Under the pieces are notes generated by a model. It searched no databases, was not told the origin of the DNA, and saw only the letters and a list, made by a program, of their open reading frames with translations. 64,000 nt of DNA from Ascarosepion bandense (Eukaryota > Mollusca > Cephalopoda > Sepiida > Sepiidae). Numbering within the stretch: the stretch's first letter is position 1; each line of letters starts with the position of its first letter. Location of the stretch: contig JBBBDQ010000442.1 in NCBI GenBank assembly GCA_037127315.1, positions 2,312,001 to 2,376,000 of the forward strand. The letters are read 5' to 3'. Of this stretch, positions 47,985-58,268 are shown one piece after another. Made by a program: the position numbers and the translations under genes.

Positions 47985-48795
47985 TAGTGGGTATCTTATC
48001 TATTTTTCCGTTAGTAGTGGGAGTCCGTTCTAGTGAAGGGAAGTTGTAAATTGTTGCAGGTTAACGGAGTTTGGCCTTGTGGTAGATAGCCCACTATAAG
48101 TCATAAAATGATTATAAAATCAAGAAAAGCAAATTGAGTAGAAAATAGCATTTATATATACACATATATATAATATTATCAAATCATCTATTATTGTTAA
48201 GTGCTAATCACAATCATATACACATATCAATTAATGTTTTTACAATTAAAGCAATACTTGAAATAAAGGTCCAACGGAGGTTAGAATGTTCATGGAAAAT
48301 AATGAGCTGAAAGAGATAAAAGGCTTAAGAATGTGGGGAGCGGAGGTATGTGAGGAATGTCTTTGAAGTAGTCGCTCCTGAGGTCAGTAAGTACTTTTGA
48401 GACAGTGGAGAAGGTCAAGAGGTGAAGGGAGGCGAATGTAGTAGCCACTCAACTTAAGCCAAGGAGATATTAATTACATTCTTCTCTCTGGGTCTCTGCA
48501 TCAGTCTGTCTGCTGGGGTCTTGTCTGTGTCTGCTTTTTATATCTGCTTTTTGGATCAAAACAGCTCGTTTGGACTTTCAGACTTGTATTTGATTCTAGG
48601 CTTCCCATTGGCTGGTAAATAAAATTCGCGTAGGCTCGCGAAATGGAAATTTGATATTTGATTAATTTTTATTTTTCAGCCGGAACATCTACGCGATTAC
48701 ACATGCGCAGACGATTTTTGTTCATTTGCTTTCTGGTCGGTATAGAGCAAACATCCGGTCTCTCGCTTTTGCTCAATATCACCACAAACTCTTGG
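47985..48795 (+). repeat. unclassified dispersed repeat U1, copy 2
   Basis: Left end 'cttatagtgggta', an inverted copy 'cccactataag' at 48091-48101, right end 'ctcaatatcaccacaaactc'. Closest to copy 3 at 57229-57955. Confidence 0.7.
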
Positions 48796-48799
48796 TGAC

Positions 48800-49340
48800 A
48801 TAGCATGAAGGCGCTATGAACAATAATAGACGAATAATCTAGCAATTCAAGAGGTGATTCTGTTGCCATGGAAAGATTTTTCCAGATGTAAACACTAAGG
48901 CTATGCATATACATCCACGAATTATTTTAATAAAAAGAAGTCTAGCTTGGAACAGAGAATTCATTGTGAAACAAACTCAAATTCTTCTATTGTTAACAAA
49001 GTGCTAAGATATCTGAAGAACATTCAAGAGAAAAGATTCTACACTACAGAAATTGGTATGAATGCCATAGATATTAGAGCAAGAAAGGTCGAGAGAGGTC
49101 GGTGATCTTTCTGTTTACTTGTATTTCTTTCTATGGGAGCTGTCCAAAAAATACATTTTTAAGGAGAAAGGAGCCAAAATAATTTTCACTGTTCTTTGTT
49201 TATTGCAATGCACACAATATGGAGAGTGGCCCCAGGGTTGCCCACTGGAAGTAAATGCAAGGACACCTACCCATTTGTGGGAGTGAACAACTCCACACCA
49301 GAAAAACGTAACTTCTATTTTATAACTGAATAACCTTGTC
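48800..49340. other. no confident feature
   Basis: A minus frame of 81 codons (49115-49360) and a plus frame near 48945-49100 show no domain I can name. Confidence 0.35.
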
Positions 49341-49344
49341 AAAG

Positions 49345-49719
49345 GCTTACGGCCCATCACGTTGAATACACTGGTTAAGCAACGTTGAGCCTGGTCAGTA
49401 CTTAGATGGGTGACCGCTTGGGAATACCAGGCACTGTAAGTGCTTAGTGACGGATGTGCGTGCTTACTGCCATATTACGTTGAATACACCAGTTCTCACT
49501 CGATCACCAAAGTTAAGCAACGTTGAGCCTGGTCAGTACTTAGATGGGTGGCCGCTTGGGAATACCAGGTGCTGTAAGTGCTTAGTGACGGATGTGCATG
49601 CTTACGGCCATATTACGTTGAATACACCGGTTCTCACTCGATCACTGAAGTTAAGCAACGTTGAGCTTGGTCAGTACTTAGATTCATGACCACTTGGGAA
49701 TACCAGGTGCTGTAAGCGT
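49345..49719 (+). rRNA. three tandem 5S rRNA-like units (5S-derived SINE head / pseudogenes)
   Basis: Units at 49345-49445 (internal deletion of about 18 nt), 49462-49583 and 49600-49719. Each contains the 5S hallmarks: 'gcttacggccatattacgtt', 'gatcaccaaagttaagcaac', and the internal control region 'ggtcagtacttagatggg' / 'tgaccgcttgggaatacc'. The 16-nt linkers (about 'agtgacggatgtgcg') equal the first bases of the adjacent tRNA-type SINE. Sequence drift, the short linkers and the fusion argue against a functional 5S cluster. Confidence 0.85.
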
Positions 49720-49890
49720 ATAGTGACGGATGTGCGTTGTGGTGCTGTGGATATTGGCTCGGAAAGAGAAATCGGTGAGCCGAATTTGAATTCCAGTTGA
49801 ATACCCTGCATTCATTTAAGCACTGGTACCCTTGGGAAAGGTATTAATCCGTCCCTTCCCTTCAGTTATGGGTCAAATAACAAGAGCAGG
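49720..49890 (+). mobile_element. SINE-O head fused to the 5S array
   Basis: Continues directly from the third 5S unit: 'gacggatgtgcgttgtggtg', A-box TGGTGCTGTGG, B-box-like GAATTTGAATTCC, then the body 'cttgggaaaggtattaatcc' and 'cagttatgggtcaaataac'. Truncated near 49890. Confidence 0.8.
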
Positions 49891-50014
49891 ACTTGGGGAC
49901 CCTGCCCTTAAAAACAAATCCTAATGAATCTTGATACTCGAAAAGAAAAAAGTATTACTAGACACAAAACTTATATAAAGAAACAACAATAAACTTATAT
50001 CACTGGTACCCCCA

Positions 50015-50376
50015 GGTACGAATTTGGATGAGATACTAGATTAGCAACTAGGTCCCACCCTTTTACAGTGAAACCAATAAAATGTAACCGCAATTTCTAC
50101 TCCAGCAGCTCCTTTTCTCGCACTTCCCTCCTGTGGAATTCCTTTCCACATAGCTACAATCTCCAGGAGTTTAAATGTAAGGTCAATAGACACCTCCTAA
50201 CACACTAATTCACAACCATTATGTCAAACACTCTTCCTATGTACCTCCTTACTCATCTATCACCCTCCTTCTGATATTTCCTATATCTAATCGCTCTCTC
50301 ACCACCTTCTCCTATGTAACCCCCTGCACTATAGTGGCAGTGGAATGCCTTGCTTGGGGTGAAATGATTAAAAAAC
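50015..50376 (+). mobile_element. LINE-A 3' end, plus strand
   Basis: Encodes '...TRLATRSHPFTVKPIKCNRNFYSSSSFSRTSLLWNSFPHSYNLQEFKCKVNRHLLTH', then the 3' UTR ending 'ccttgcttggggtgaaatga' and an A-rich tail. 5'-truncated. Confidence 0.8.
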
Positions 50377-50519
50377 AAATTGTTGAAAGAAAAAGGTATT
50401 ACCAGCAATAAATAAATAAAATTTAGTTGGCAATAAATGATTCACTGAGGTTGATTTACCATAAAAACAAATCAACCAACCACCTTCTCAGAACTGTAAC
50501 ATATCATACAAAATATTCT

Positions 50520-50870
50520 TTTTTCTTTTAATCGTATCACCCCGAGCAAGGTGGTAACGCCACTGATGTGCAGGGGGCTACATAATAGTGAAAAGATTGG
50601 AAAAGAGAAAGTCGGAAACCACATCCTAAACAGGGAACAAGGGATGAGCCTCTTAACCTGTTCAATAGACATGGGTGGAGTGTGAACCTGGCAATAGTTT
50701 AGTCTATCTACTCCAATTGAAAAAAAAAAAAAGAAGATTTGAAAAGAGAAAGCTAGAAACCACATCCTAAACAGGGAACAAGGGATGAGCCTCTTAACCT
50801 GTTCAATAGACGTAGGTGGAGTGTGAACCTGGCGATAGATAGATCTATCTACTCCAATTAATCTGATAGT
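50520..50870 (-). mobile_element. LINE 3' end, subfamily B, with internal duplication
   Basis: Same terminal motif as LINE-A ('caccccgagcaaggtgg', 'ccactgatgtgcaggggg') but a different UTR ('ccacatcctaaacagggaac', 'gatgagcctcttaacctg'). The UTR block is duplicated (about 50590-50720 and 50738-50865). A third copy sits in the Tc1 element at 54690-54895. Confidence 0.7.
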
Positions 50871-51106
50871 ATAGAAATGTCTGTCTACATTCATCTGCCA
50901 ACATTTTTGTGTTCAGTAATTTTAATGGTCTTGTCTATCACTGAAACACTGTAATTCTCTACAGATTTCCCTGATAATTCTGATCAACATGTTTCTTTAC
51001 TTGATTTATTCCTTACTTCCAATTCCTGGCTTTGCAACTCTGTCCTCTTGCCAATTCAGATCACATTCTAGTAACTGTTGATATTTCTTTTGAGTTGTCT
51101 ATCAAT

Positions 51107-51595
51107 CAGTCAGTTAAGTGCCATACGTGATACACAGTTTGGGCGATCATGTTGTGAAAAAAAACATGACTGACTGGGCAGAAAATTTTCTATCCTGCTC
51201 TTTAAACTATAGCTGAAGGGAGAAGAGACGGATTGTATAAATAAGTAGTAATTAGTGGGGGATCAGTTTATTATTTAATAACAATAGAAAACTGATCCCC
51301 CAGCTTTTTGCCCAGTAGAAGCTTATGTTTCCAACTATTATCTTCATTCAGTCAGTTAAGTGCCATACCTGATACACGCTTTGGGCGATCATGTTGTGAA
51401 AAAAAACATGACTGACTGGGCAGAAGATTTTCTATCCTGCTCTTTAAACTATAGCTGAAGGGAGAAGAGACGGATTGTATTAATAAGTAGTAATTAGTGG
51501 GGGATCAGTTTATTACTTAATAACAATAGAAAACTGGTCCCCCACTTTTTGCCCAGTAGAAACTTTACTTATGTTTCCAACTATTATCTTCATTC
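51107..51595 (-). mobile_element. two tandem truncated SINE-O units with hairpin insert
   Basis: Units start at 51107 and 51349 (period about 242-247 bp). Each carries a SINE-O end ('cagttaagtgccatac', hairpin 'catgactgactgggcaga') cut off by a small palindrome: GGGGGATCAGTTT ... AAACTGATCCCCC (51256-51301; the second copy at about 51497-51545 has one mismatch). The same composite occurs at 53772-54015. Confidence 0.75.
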
Positions 51596-51905
51596 AACCA
51601 GTTAAGTGCCATACATGATACACGGTTTTGGCGATCATGTCTTGAAAGAAACATGACTGACTGGGCAGAAGATTATCCCGCAGTAGCTTACCATTGCTTT
51701 CTGCGGTAGACTGGTTGCCGACCAAGGCTATAGAACCCAATCTGTTCTATTATTTAACCCATAACTGGAGGGAAGAGATGGATTAATACCTTTCCCAAGG
51801 GTATTTGTGCATAAGTGATTGCAAGGAATTCAACTGGAATTCGAACTCAGTACCCCAATCTCTCATTCCAAGTCGATATCCACTGCACCACGACGCACAT
51901 CCCTA
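51596..51905 (-). mobile_element. SINE-O, near full-length minus copy
   Basis: From the hairpin end ('gcgatcatgtcttgaaag') to the complement of the tRNA head ('ccactgcaccacgacgcac'). Contains the satellite-homologous segment at about 51760-51825. Confidence 0.85.
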
Positions 51906-52319
51906 GTAGACAGAGTCTTCCTATTTACAAGACTTCTTTCTGTTACCAATATGCTGAAGGAAATTCATTTTGTAACACCTCTTGGATTGATATTTTCAAA
52001 CTTCCTATAGGGATGTATGCCACTGAGGTTCCTAAAAGCCAGCATTTTGTGTACCAAACACAATGGAATATTATCGTTTCTAAAGATTTATTATTTACCA
52101 TTTTATAAAGAAATAAATTTGAAAAAGAGATTTTTCTTAAAAAATTCGCAAAATATGTAAACCAAGTACAATGCAAAATTTCTTACCATTTTTTTAAAAA
52201 ACTATAGAAACAAATTTTTTATTCATAATCTTAGAAAAATTATCAATTAAGAAAATTTGAATAAACTTACCTATTTCACTAATGCAAACAGAAAAAACAT
52301 CCTTCTCTGAAGAAGAAGC

Positions 52320-52502
52320 CAGAATATTTGCAGTAAATGCACAAAAGAAAAAGGTTGAGATAATATAAGATTTAAATGGCTATGTATTTAGTATGCAGGT
52401 GGATCCTGGTAGTGAAATAACTTTAATACCAAAGAATTTTTGGAATAGTTTGGGACAACACAAACTATAAAAAGCTATGTGAAATTAAAGCAGTTTGATT
52501 GA
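52320..52502 (+). pseudogene. Ty3/Gypsy protease fragment (start of split element)
   Basis: Reads 'FSMQVDPGSEITLIPKNFW', the retropepsin active-site region (usually DTGSE; here DPGSE, so Thr to Pro at the catalytic triad). A stop lies just upstream ('EII*DLNGYVF'). It is the first piece of a Gypsy element that continues in order to 59690. Confidence 0.75.
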
Positions 52503-53002
52503 TCTAAACTTATTTATAAATGGAACTTTGTCTGAGTGTGTGTGTGTGTGTGTGTCCGTTACATAGACTCTGAAACGGCTGAACTAATTTTCTTGAAAAT
52601 TTACACAGTTGTACTATAAGTGTCTGCGAGTGTTCTTAGCTAGGTTTTGTGTCAAGGTACCCCCGATAAATATCAATAATCGAAAAAAAATCGGGTTATA
52701 GAAAGAGTGGCCTGATTTTAATCAAATTTGATACACTCATAGACAAAGACATAAGAAACAATATTCAGAAGTTTCAAGGTTGCAGTTCTTACAATAGTGC
52801 AGAAAATTTGATATCGATACCAGGAAATCAAAAATTGACTTACATCTGTTCGTTTTTCTTTCAGTCTACGGTTTCGCTTGAACTGGAAACAACTATTGTT
52901 TTTTAGTCTTTTATGCCAACGTCCAAAAAGTCTGTGCTCCAGGACCATGGATTAGTTTTAAAGCTTTCATTACACCCGAGCAATACCGGGCTATACTACT
53001 AG
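52503..53002 (+). mobile_element. Helitron-like element inserted in Gypsy
   Basis: Exactly 500 bp: TC at 52503 preceded by A, CTAG at 52999-53002 followed by T, 3' hairpin CCCGAGCAATACCGGG. Inner sequence matches 12819-13549 (inverse). Confidence 0.8.
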
Positions 53003-53250
53003 TCAACCATAAAGACAGTTGGTTTCTTTCAGGGCCCCTTTAAAACTGGTACATGATTTAGTGTAATTTCAATTGTAGTGGTAGTATGCCATAGCAATCA
53101 ATGTATTAAAGGTGGATATGGCAAAGCAAATAAACTTTATGGAGAAACGAGAAAGTGGAATAAGATTGTTGAAAGGGTATAAAGCTAGCATTCAGTTGAA
53201 AGGGAATTATCACCCGAAATATATAGAGGTGATGAAGTTCTAATTCACAT

Positions 53251-53580
53251 ACTGCCTTTGGTGGTAGCAAAGTTAAACAATGCTTTGGTGGTAGCAAAGT
53301 TAAACAATGTCACATACCTTTGGCCTTTGGTGGAGCAAAGTTAAACAATGTCACATACTGCCTTTGGTGGTAGCAAAGTTAAACAATGTCACATACTGCC
53401 TTTGGTGGTAGCAAAGTTAAACAATGTCACATACTGCCTTTGGTGGTAGCAAAGTTAAACAATGTCACATACTGCCTTTGGTGGTAGCAAAGTTAAACAA
53501 TGTCACATACTGCCTTTGGTGGTAGCAAAGTTAAACAATGTCACATACTGCCTTTGGTGGTAGCAAAGTTAAACAATGAT
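53251..53580. repeat. 38-bp tandem repeat inside Gypsy RT, about 8 copies
   Basis: The unit combines 'ctgcctttggtggtagc' with 'aaagttaaacaatgtcacata'. The last unit flows into RT coding ('LVVAKLNNxIQQGFLEKV'), so a piece of coding sequence was amplified. Some early units are truncated. Confidence 0.95.
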
Positions 53581-53765
53581 CCAACAAGGCTTTCTAGAAA
53601 AGGTGACTGAAGGTGGAAGTAACAGAGCCTCACCTATTATTGCAATAAAAAAGCTGATAGAGACTTAAGGATATGTGGTGATTACAAGGTAGGAGCGAAT
53701 TGACAAATATAGTCAGATTCATTCCCGTTGCCAAATATTGAAATTGTGAGCCACAAGCTAGCAAA
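53570..53765 (+). pseudogene. Gypsy reverse-transcriptase fragment 1
   Basis: 'QQGFLEKVTEGGSNRASPIIAIKKADRDLRICGDYKVGAN', the RT N-terminal 'G.iekv..s.waSPiv.v.KkdG..RiCgDYk.lN' block, followed by 'SDSFPLPNIE'. Confidence 0.85.
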
Positions 53766-53771
53766 TATACA

Positions 53772-54290
53772 ATCAGTCAGTTAAGTGCCATACGTGATAC
53801 ATGCTTGGGCGATCATGTCTCAAAAGAGACATGACTGACTGGGCAGAAGATTTTCTATCCTGCTCTTTAAACTACAGCTGAAGGGAGAAGAGACTGACTG
53901 TATTAATAAGTAGTAATTAGTGGGGGATCAGTTTATTACTTAATAACAATAAAAAACTGATCACCCACTTTTTGCCCAGTAGAAGCTTTACTTATATTTC
54001 CAAATATTATCTTCATTCAGTCAGTTAAGTGCCATATGTGATACACGCTTGGGCGGTCATGTCTCGAAAGAGACATGACTGACTGGGCAGAAGATTATCC
54101 CGCAGTAGGTTGCCATTGCTTTCTGCAGTAGACTGGTTGCCATCCAAGGCTATAGAACCCAATCTGTCCTGCTATTTAACCCATAACTGGAAGGAAGAGA
54201 TGGATTAATACCTTTCCCAAGGGAATTTGTGCGTAGTGAATACAATGGATTCAACTGGAATTCGAACTCGGCTCCTCGGTTTCTTGTTCA
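53772..54290 (-). mobile_element. SINE-O composite and near full SINE-O inserted in Gypsy RT
   Basis: 53772-54015 is the truncated SINE plus GGGGATCAGTTT hairpin unit seen at 51.1-51.6 kb. 54017-54285 is a fuller SINE-O copy with its head complement at the right end. Confidence 0.8.
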
Positions 54291-54500
54291 ATATACAATA
54301 CTTTGACAAAATTGATCTTAAGTCTGCATACAACCAAATTGAGATTGATGAGAAGACATTGCTACAATTAACACCCCTACAGGTCTGCTAAGACGAACTT
54401 GTCTACCATTTGGGATTAAGACTTCCAGTCACATTTTTCAGAAAGCAATTGAAGCAGTGTTAATACGAAAAAACAAGTACCAGTATTATAACAGGACCAT
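54290..54500 (+). pseudogene. Gypsy reverse-transcriptase fragment 2
   Basis: 'QYFDKIDLKSAYNQIEIDEKTLLQLT', RT motif A (F.kiDL.saY.Qi), then 'YHLGLRLPVTFFRKQLKQ' with shifts. The fragment ends at the Tc1 insertion, near what would be the YxDD/'ITG' region. Confidence 0.8.
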
Positions 54501-54689
54501 AAACTGCGTCTAGAGATTATATGCAAAAGAGGTATTGTCAAATATTTTAAGTAAAATTCATAGATATACATTATCCAATAAAATAATTTATACTATTATA
54601 TATAGCGAGTAAGCATGAAAGCAATTAAGTCTCAATTTTCAATTTCGGATTAATATTTAGTATTTTTTCAGTAATTATAGCAATTTTTT

Positions 54690-54895
54690 TTTTTTTTAAT
54701 CATATCACCCCGAGCAAAGCAGTAACGCCACTGATGTGCAGGGGGTTACATAAGAGTGAAAAGATTAGAAAAGAGAAAACCTGAAACCACATCCTAAACA
54801 GGGAACAAGGGATGAGCCTCTACACCTGTTCAATAGATGTGGGTGGAGTGTGAACCGGGCGATAGTTTAGTCTATCTACTCCAATTAATTTTTGC
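54690..54895 (-). mobile_element. LINE subfamily B 3' end nested in Tc1
   Basis: Same UTR as 50520-50870 ('ccacatcctaaacagggaac'), with a T-rich side at 54681 that is the complement of a poly(A) tail. Confidence 0.75.
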
Positions 54896-54903
54896 AGTGT
54901 CAA

Positions 54904-55907
54904 GAGATTATTTGCAAGAACTAGAATTTTGTATTATGGCTCGTAAAAAAAAAAGTAAACAATGAATGAAAAGAACTATATATTCAAAGAAATTAGCAAA
55001 GGAAAGTCTTCGCTTCAAATTTTTAAGGATTTGAAAAGAGATCATCGAATAATCAAGAAAATATATCAAATGGGAATTCAACAAAAGAAAAAAAAATCTC
55101 AGACTGAATTCAAGAATTTAACAAAGTGAGATCTATCATATACTCAAAGAGAATTAATCAGAAACTCAAATGCGTCATATTTGAGGCCGCTGGAGCTCCT
55201 ATGGTGTCAAGGGAAACAAGGTGTAAAGCATTAAGGAAGTTTGCTGATGTAAAAACTCACATAAAGAAACCCATTTTAACAAAAAAACATAAGGAAAGAA
55301 GATTGCAGTGCGCAAAAAAATACAAGAAAACTGATTTCAGTAAAGTGCTTTTTATAGACGAATCAAGGATCACACTCGATGGGCTTGAGGATGGGTTTGG
55401 AAGCAACATGACTCAAGAAAATATTTTAAATGCCAACAAGGCGGCAGTGGGCTGGGATTGTTGGTAATGAGTTTGTGGGTCTATTTAAAGTGAAAGACAG
55501 TTAAAATGAATTCCAAAAGTTACTGTGATTTTCTAGAGCAATATTTCTTTCAATGGCTTGATAACCAGTCTTTAGCCAAGTGTAGATCTATGATCTTTAT
55601 GCAAGACAATGCACCAAGTCATGCATCAAAGTTTACTAAACCCTGGGTGAAAGAAAAGGGATTTGTTGAAGATTCTCTTATGGACTGGCCTTCAAATAAC
55701 TGTGACTTCAATCCCATTGTGAACCTGTGGAACCTCAAGAGAAATATTTATTCTCATGGAAGGCAATTCAACAGCAAGTGTGACCTCTGGGAGGCAGTTA
55801 AAGTTGCTGCAAACATCTTACCAGCTGCAAAAATTGCAAATCTAACATCAGATGTTGACAATAAGCTGCTAAGAGTTATTGAAACGAAAGGAGCATTTGT
55901 GCAATAA
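54904..55907 (+). pseudogene. Tc1-like transposase, frameshifted, catalytic E lost
   Basis: The N-terminal part is broken by several stops; frame 55126-55467 has 'FEAAGAPMVSRETRCKALRKF' (HTH region) and 'KVLFIDESRITLDG' (first Asp). After a frameshift near 55440, frame 55506-55907 has 'IFMQDNAPSHA' (second Asp) and 'DWPSNNCDFNPIVNLWNLKRNIY'. In the family this reads 'DWPaqSPDLNPIENLW', so the catalytic Glu is Val here. The spacing from the second Asp to that position is 37 residues, unlike the common 34. Clearly dead. Confidence 0.85.
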
Positions 55908-56287
55908 ATTTTAGGAGGTTCTTATTATTTTTGTTCATATATCTTTTATTTTTAAAATAGATTTTTTTAATGTTTTTCCTTCAAGAAATTGACGAATTTG
56001 TTCTAAAATCTTTTCATATTAATTTTTTTACATTAGTTATACAAGGTATAATAATGTAAAAGTATCAAAATAAATAGTTGCAAATAAACTATTGACAGTC
56101 AAATTATCTGTTTTGTTAACTTAGTAAATTTTTTTCCAACCAAAAACAGTAGTTTTCTCTATCACTATATATCTAAGTTAATAATATTGAGTAGAATCTA
56201 AACAACTTTATCGTAGGACTTTTAACATTAAAGACACAACTCTTTATGCCAATTCATAACTTGCATATAATCTCCAGACGCAGTTTA

Positions 56288-56480
56288 TAGGAGTAGAAGC
56301 AAAAATCAAGGAAGAAATTAAAGCATAAAATTGAACAAATATTTACAAGATTAAAAAAGGCAGGACTAACGGCAAACAGAAACAAATGCAATTTTGATTG
56401 CAAGAGTTTGCCATATTTGGGCTATCAGACATTAAAAAAGGCACCTGATGAGAGGTTGACAAAGAAAATTACATTTTTTA
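56288..56480 (+). pseudogene. Gypsy reverse-transcriptase fragment 3 (thumb)
   Basis: 'IEQIFTRLKKAGLTANRNKCNFDCKSLPYLGYQTLKKAPDERLTKKI', the usual segment after YxDD ('h...v..rL..agl.ln..KC.f....v.yLGy'). Confidence 0.85.
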
Positions 56481-57084
56481 AACATATGCACTGTAGTGGG
56501 GGTGCTAGAGGGTGTCGTCAGTGATGTCCTTGCTTGGATCACTAGGGGGTTTCAGGTCTCTCAACATCATACCCCCCTCACCACGCCGACCCGACCAGAG
56601 ATGATCAGTTTCTGGTCCACCCTCAATAAGCGCTTTCAGACACTGGGAAAAATTTATAATGTTTGGGCCATGTACAAAGTCTTACAAACGATTTTGATTG
56701 GCGACAGAGCCAATTTACATCAAGTGGCGAACTGAACATGAACTTGTCCTAAAGTATATTAAGCAATTTACTTGTCATATGTCTAAAAAAACAAAAAAAC
56801 CTTCGACTAAGAATTAATCACTATTTGTTTAAAAATAAATAAATATCTACAAATCTATATAATTTTAAGTCGTTTCTAAAAACAAAATTATGAGGATAAA
56901 AACTCGTCTAAGAATTTATCAAAAAAAAATCCGTTTATAAATACAAGCATCTACAAATAAATATGTATAAATTTAAAATTGTTCCCCAAAAAAGAAAAGT
57001 TAGGAAAATAAATATATATATATACAAAAGTACTTTAAAATCCTTTTAAAACACACATAAATATATAACAAATAAGGAATTAGA
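56481..57084. other. unidentified insert in Gypsy
   Basis: Interrupts the Gypsy frame. 56490-56740 is markedly GC-richer than its surroundings (frame of 79 codons 56496-56735, no domain recognised); 56755-57080 is very A-rich. Possibly a further small retroelement. Confidence 0.4.
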
Positions 57085-57228
57085 ATCCTTTTTGGTGCTG
57101 AAAAGCTTCTATAGCAAGTATATACCAAGTTACAGTAAAATAATTGAGTCATTTGCAGTCATGCAAGAAGATCAATGAGTTTGAGTGGGTGCAAAGGCGA
57201 GATAATACTTTGGAAACACTAAAAACTT
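57085..57228 (+). pseudogene. Gypsy fragment 4 (RT thumb to RNase H link)
   Basis: 'SFLVLKSFYSKYIPSYSKIIESFAVM', matching the family's 'sFLGl..YYRkFIpnfs.i..pl'. Confidence 0.75.
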
Positions 57229-57955
57229 ATAGTGGGTTGGTTATCTATTCTTTTCTTGTAGTGGGAGTCCGTTCTAGTGAAGGGTAGTTGTATACTGTTG
57301 CAGGTTAACAGAATTTAGCCTTGTGGTAAATAGCCCACTATAAGTCATAAAATGATTATAAAAATCAAGAAAAGCAAATTGAGTTGAAAATAACATTTTT
57401 ATATATACACATATCAATTAATGTTTTTACAATTAAAGTAATACTTGAATATAGGTCCAGCAGAGGTTAAATGTTCATGGCAAATAATAAGCTGAAAGAG
57501 ATTTAAGGCTTAGGAATGTGGGGAGCGTGTAAGTGAGGAATGTCTTTGATGTAATCGCTCCTTAGGTCAGTAAGTAGTTTTGAGACAGGGGAGAAGGAAA
57601 GAGGCAAGCGTAGTAGCCACTTGACTTAGGTCAAGGGGATATTGATTACACTCTTCTCCTTGGTAGTCTGCCTGCCCATTGGGGTCTGTCTGTCTCTGCG
57701 TTTTGGATCACAGCAGCTCATTTAGGATTTCACACTTGTATTTGATTCTGGGCTTCCCATTGGCTGATAAATAAAATTCGCGTAGGCTTGCGAAATGGAA
57801 ATTTAATATTTGATTAATTTTTATTTTTCAACCGGAAAATCTGTGCGAAACCAGATGTGCAACGACGACTTTTGGTCATTTGCTTTTTGGTCATGAAAAC
57901 GCAAACATCCGGTCCATTGCTTTTGCTCGGTATCACCACAAACTCATGAGGAAGA
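57229..57955 (+). repeat. unclassified dispersed repeat U1, copy 3, in Gypsy
   Basis: 'cttatagtgggttggttatc' to 'ctcggtatcaccacaaactc', with inner inverted 'cccactataag' at about 57332. It sits exactly between Gypsy fragments 4 and 5. Confidence 0.75.
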
Positions 57956-58268
57956 AAAAAGAAATAACCAAAATGATTGATGCAAGTGAATAGGCGATCA
58001 CTGCTATTTTATCACAAGAAGGCATTCAATTATGTGTTTGTTAAGGAGGTTAATGTTAGCAGAGATTAACTATTCACATATTGAGAAAGAGGCGTTAGTG
58101 ATTGTTTAGTCCATGGAGAAGGTGTTGAAATTTTTGTTATGTTAAAAATTTTTGTTGGAGTCAGACCACAAGCTGTTAGAATTTATTTTCAACTAGAGGA
58201 AAGAATTGTTAAAGGTTACATGCTGCGTTGGAAGATAAAAATTATGGTGTTTTATTTCAACATAATAT
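57956..58268 (+). pseudogene. Gypsy RNase H fragment
   Basis: 'KMIDASE*AITAILSQEGIQ', 'INYSHIEKEALVIV', then 'LLESDHKLLEFIF' and 'LRWKIKIMVFYFNIIY', in the order of the Gypsy RNase H and connection domain, with stops and shifts. Confidence 0.75.

Larger units (their letters stand above)
54502..56285 (+). mobile_element. Tc1-type DNA transposon, inactive
   Basis: Terminal inverted repeats begin AACTGCGTCTAGAGATTATA (54502) and match 56258-56285 in inverse with one mismatch seen; TA dinucleotides flank both ends (54500-54501 and 56286-56287), the expected target-site duplication. It contains the transposase remnant (54904-55907) and a nested LINE 3' end (54690-54895). It splits the Gypsy RT. 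Confidence 0.9.

Noticed and set aside
49345..49719. Functional 5S rRNA gene cluster
   Set aside because: Units are diverged, one has an internal deletion, linkers are only ~16 nt and match a SINE start; a SINE-associated pseudo-array is more likely.
50472..50894. 140-codon minus frame with repeated 'QVHTPPxSIEQVKRLIPCSLFRMW'
   Set aside because: Comes from the duplicated LINE subfamily-B 3' UTR; the same sequence is non-coding in the Tc1-nested copy.
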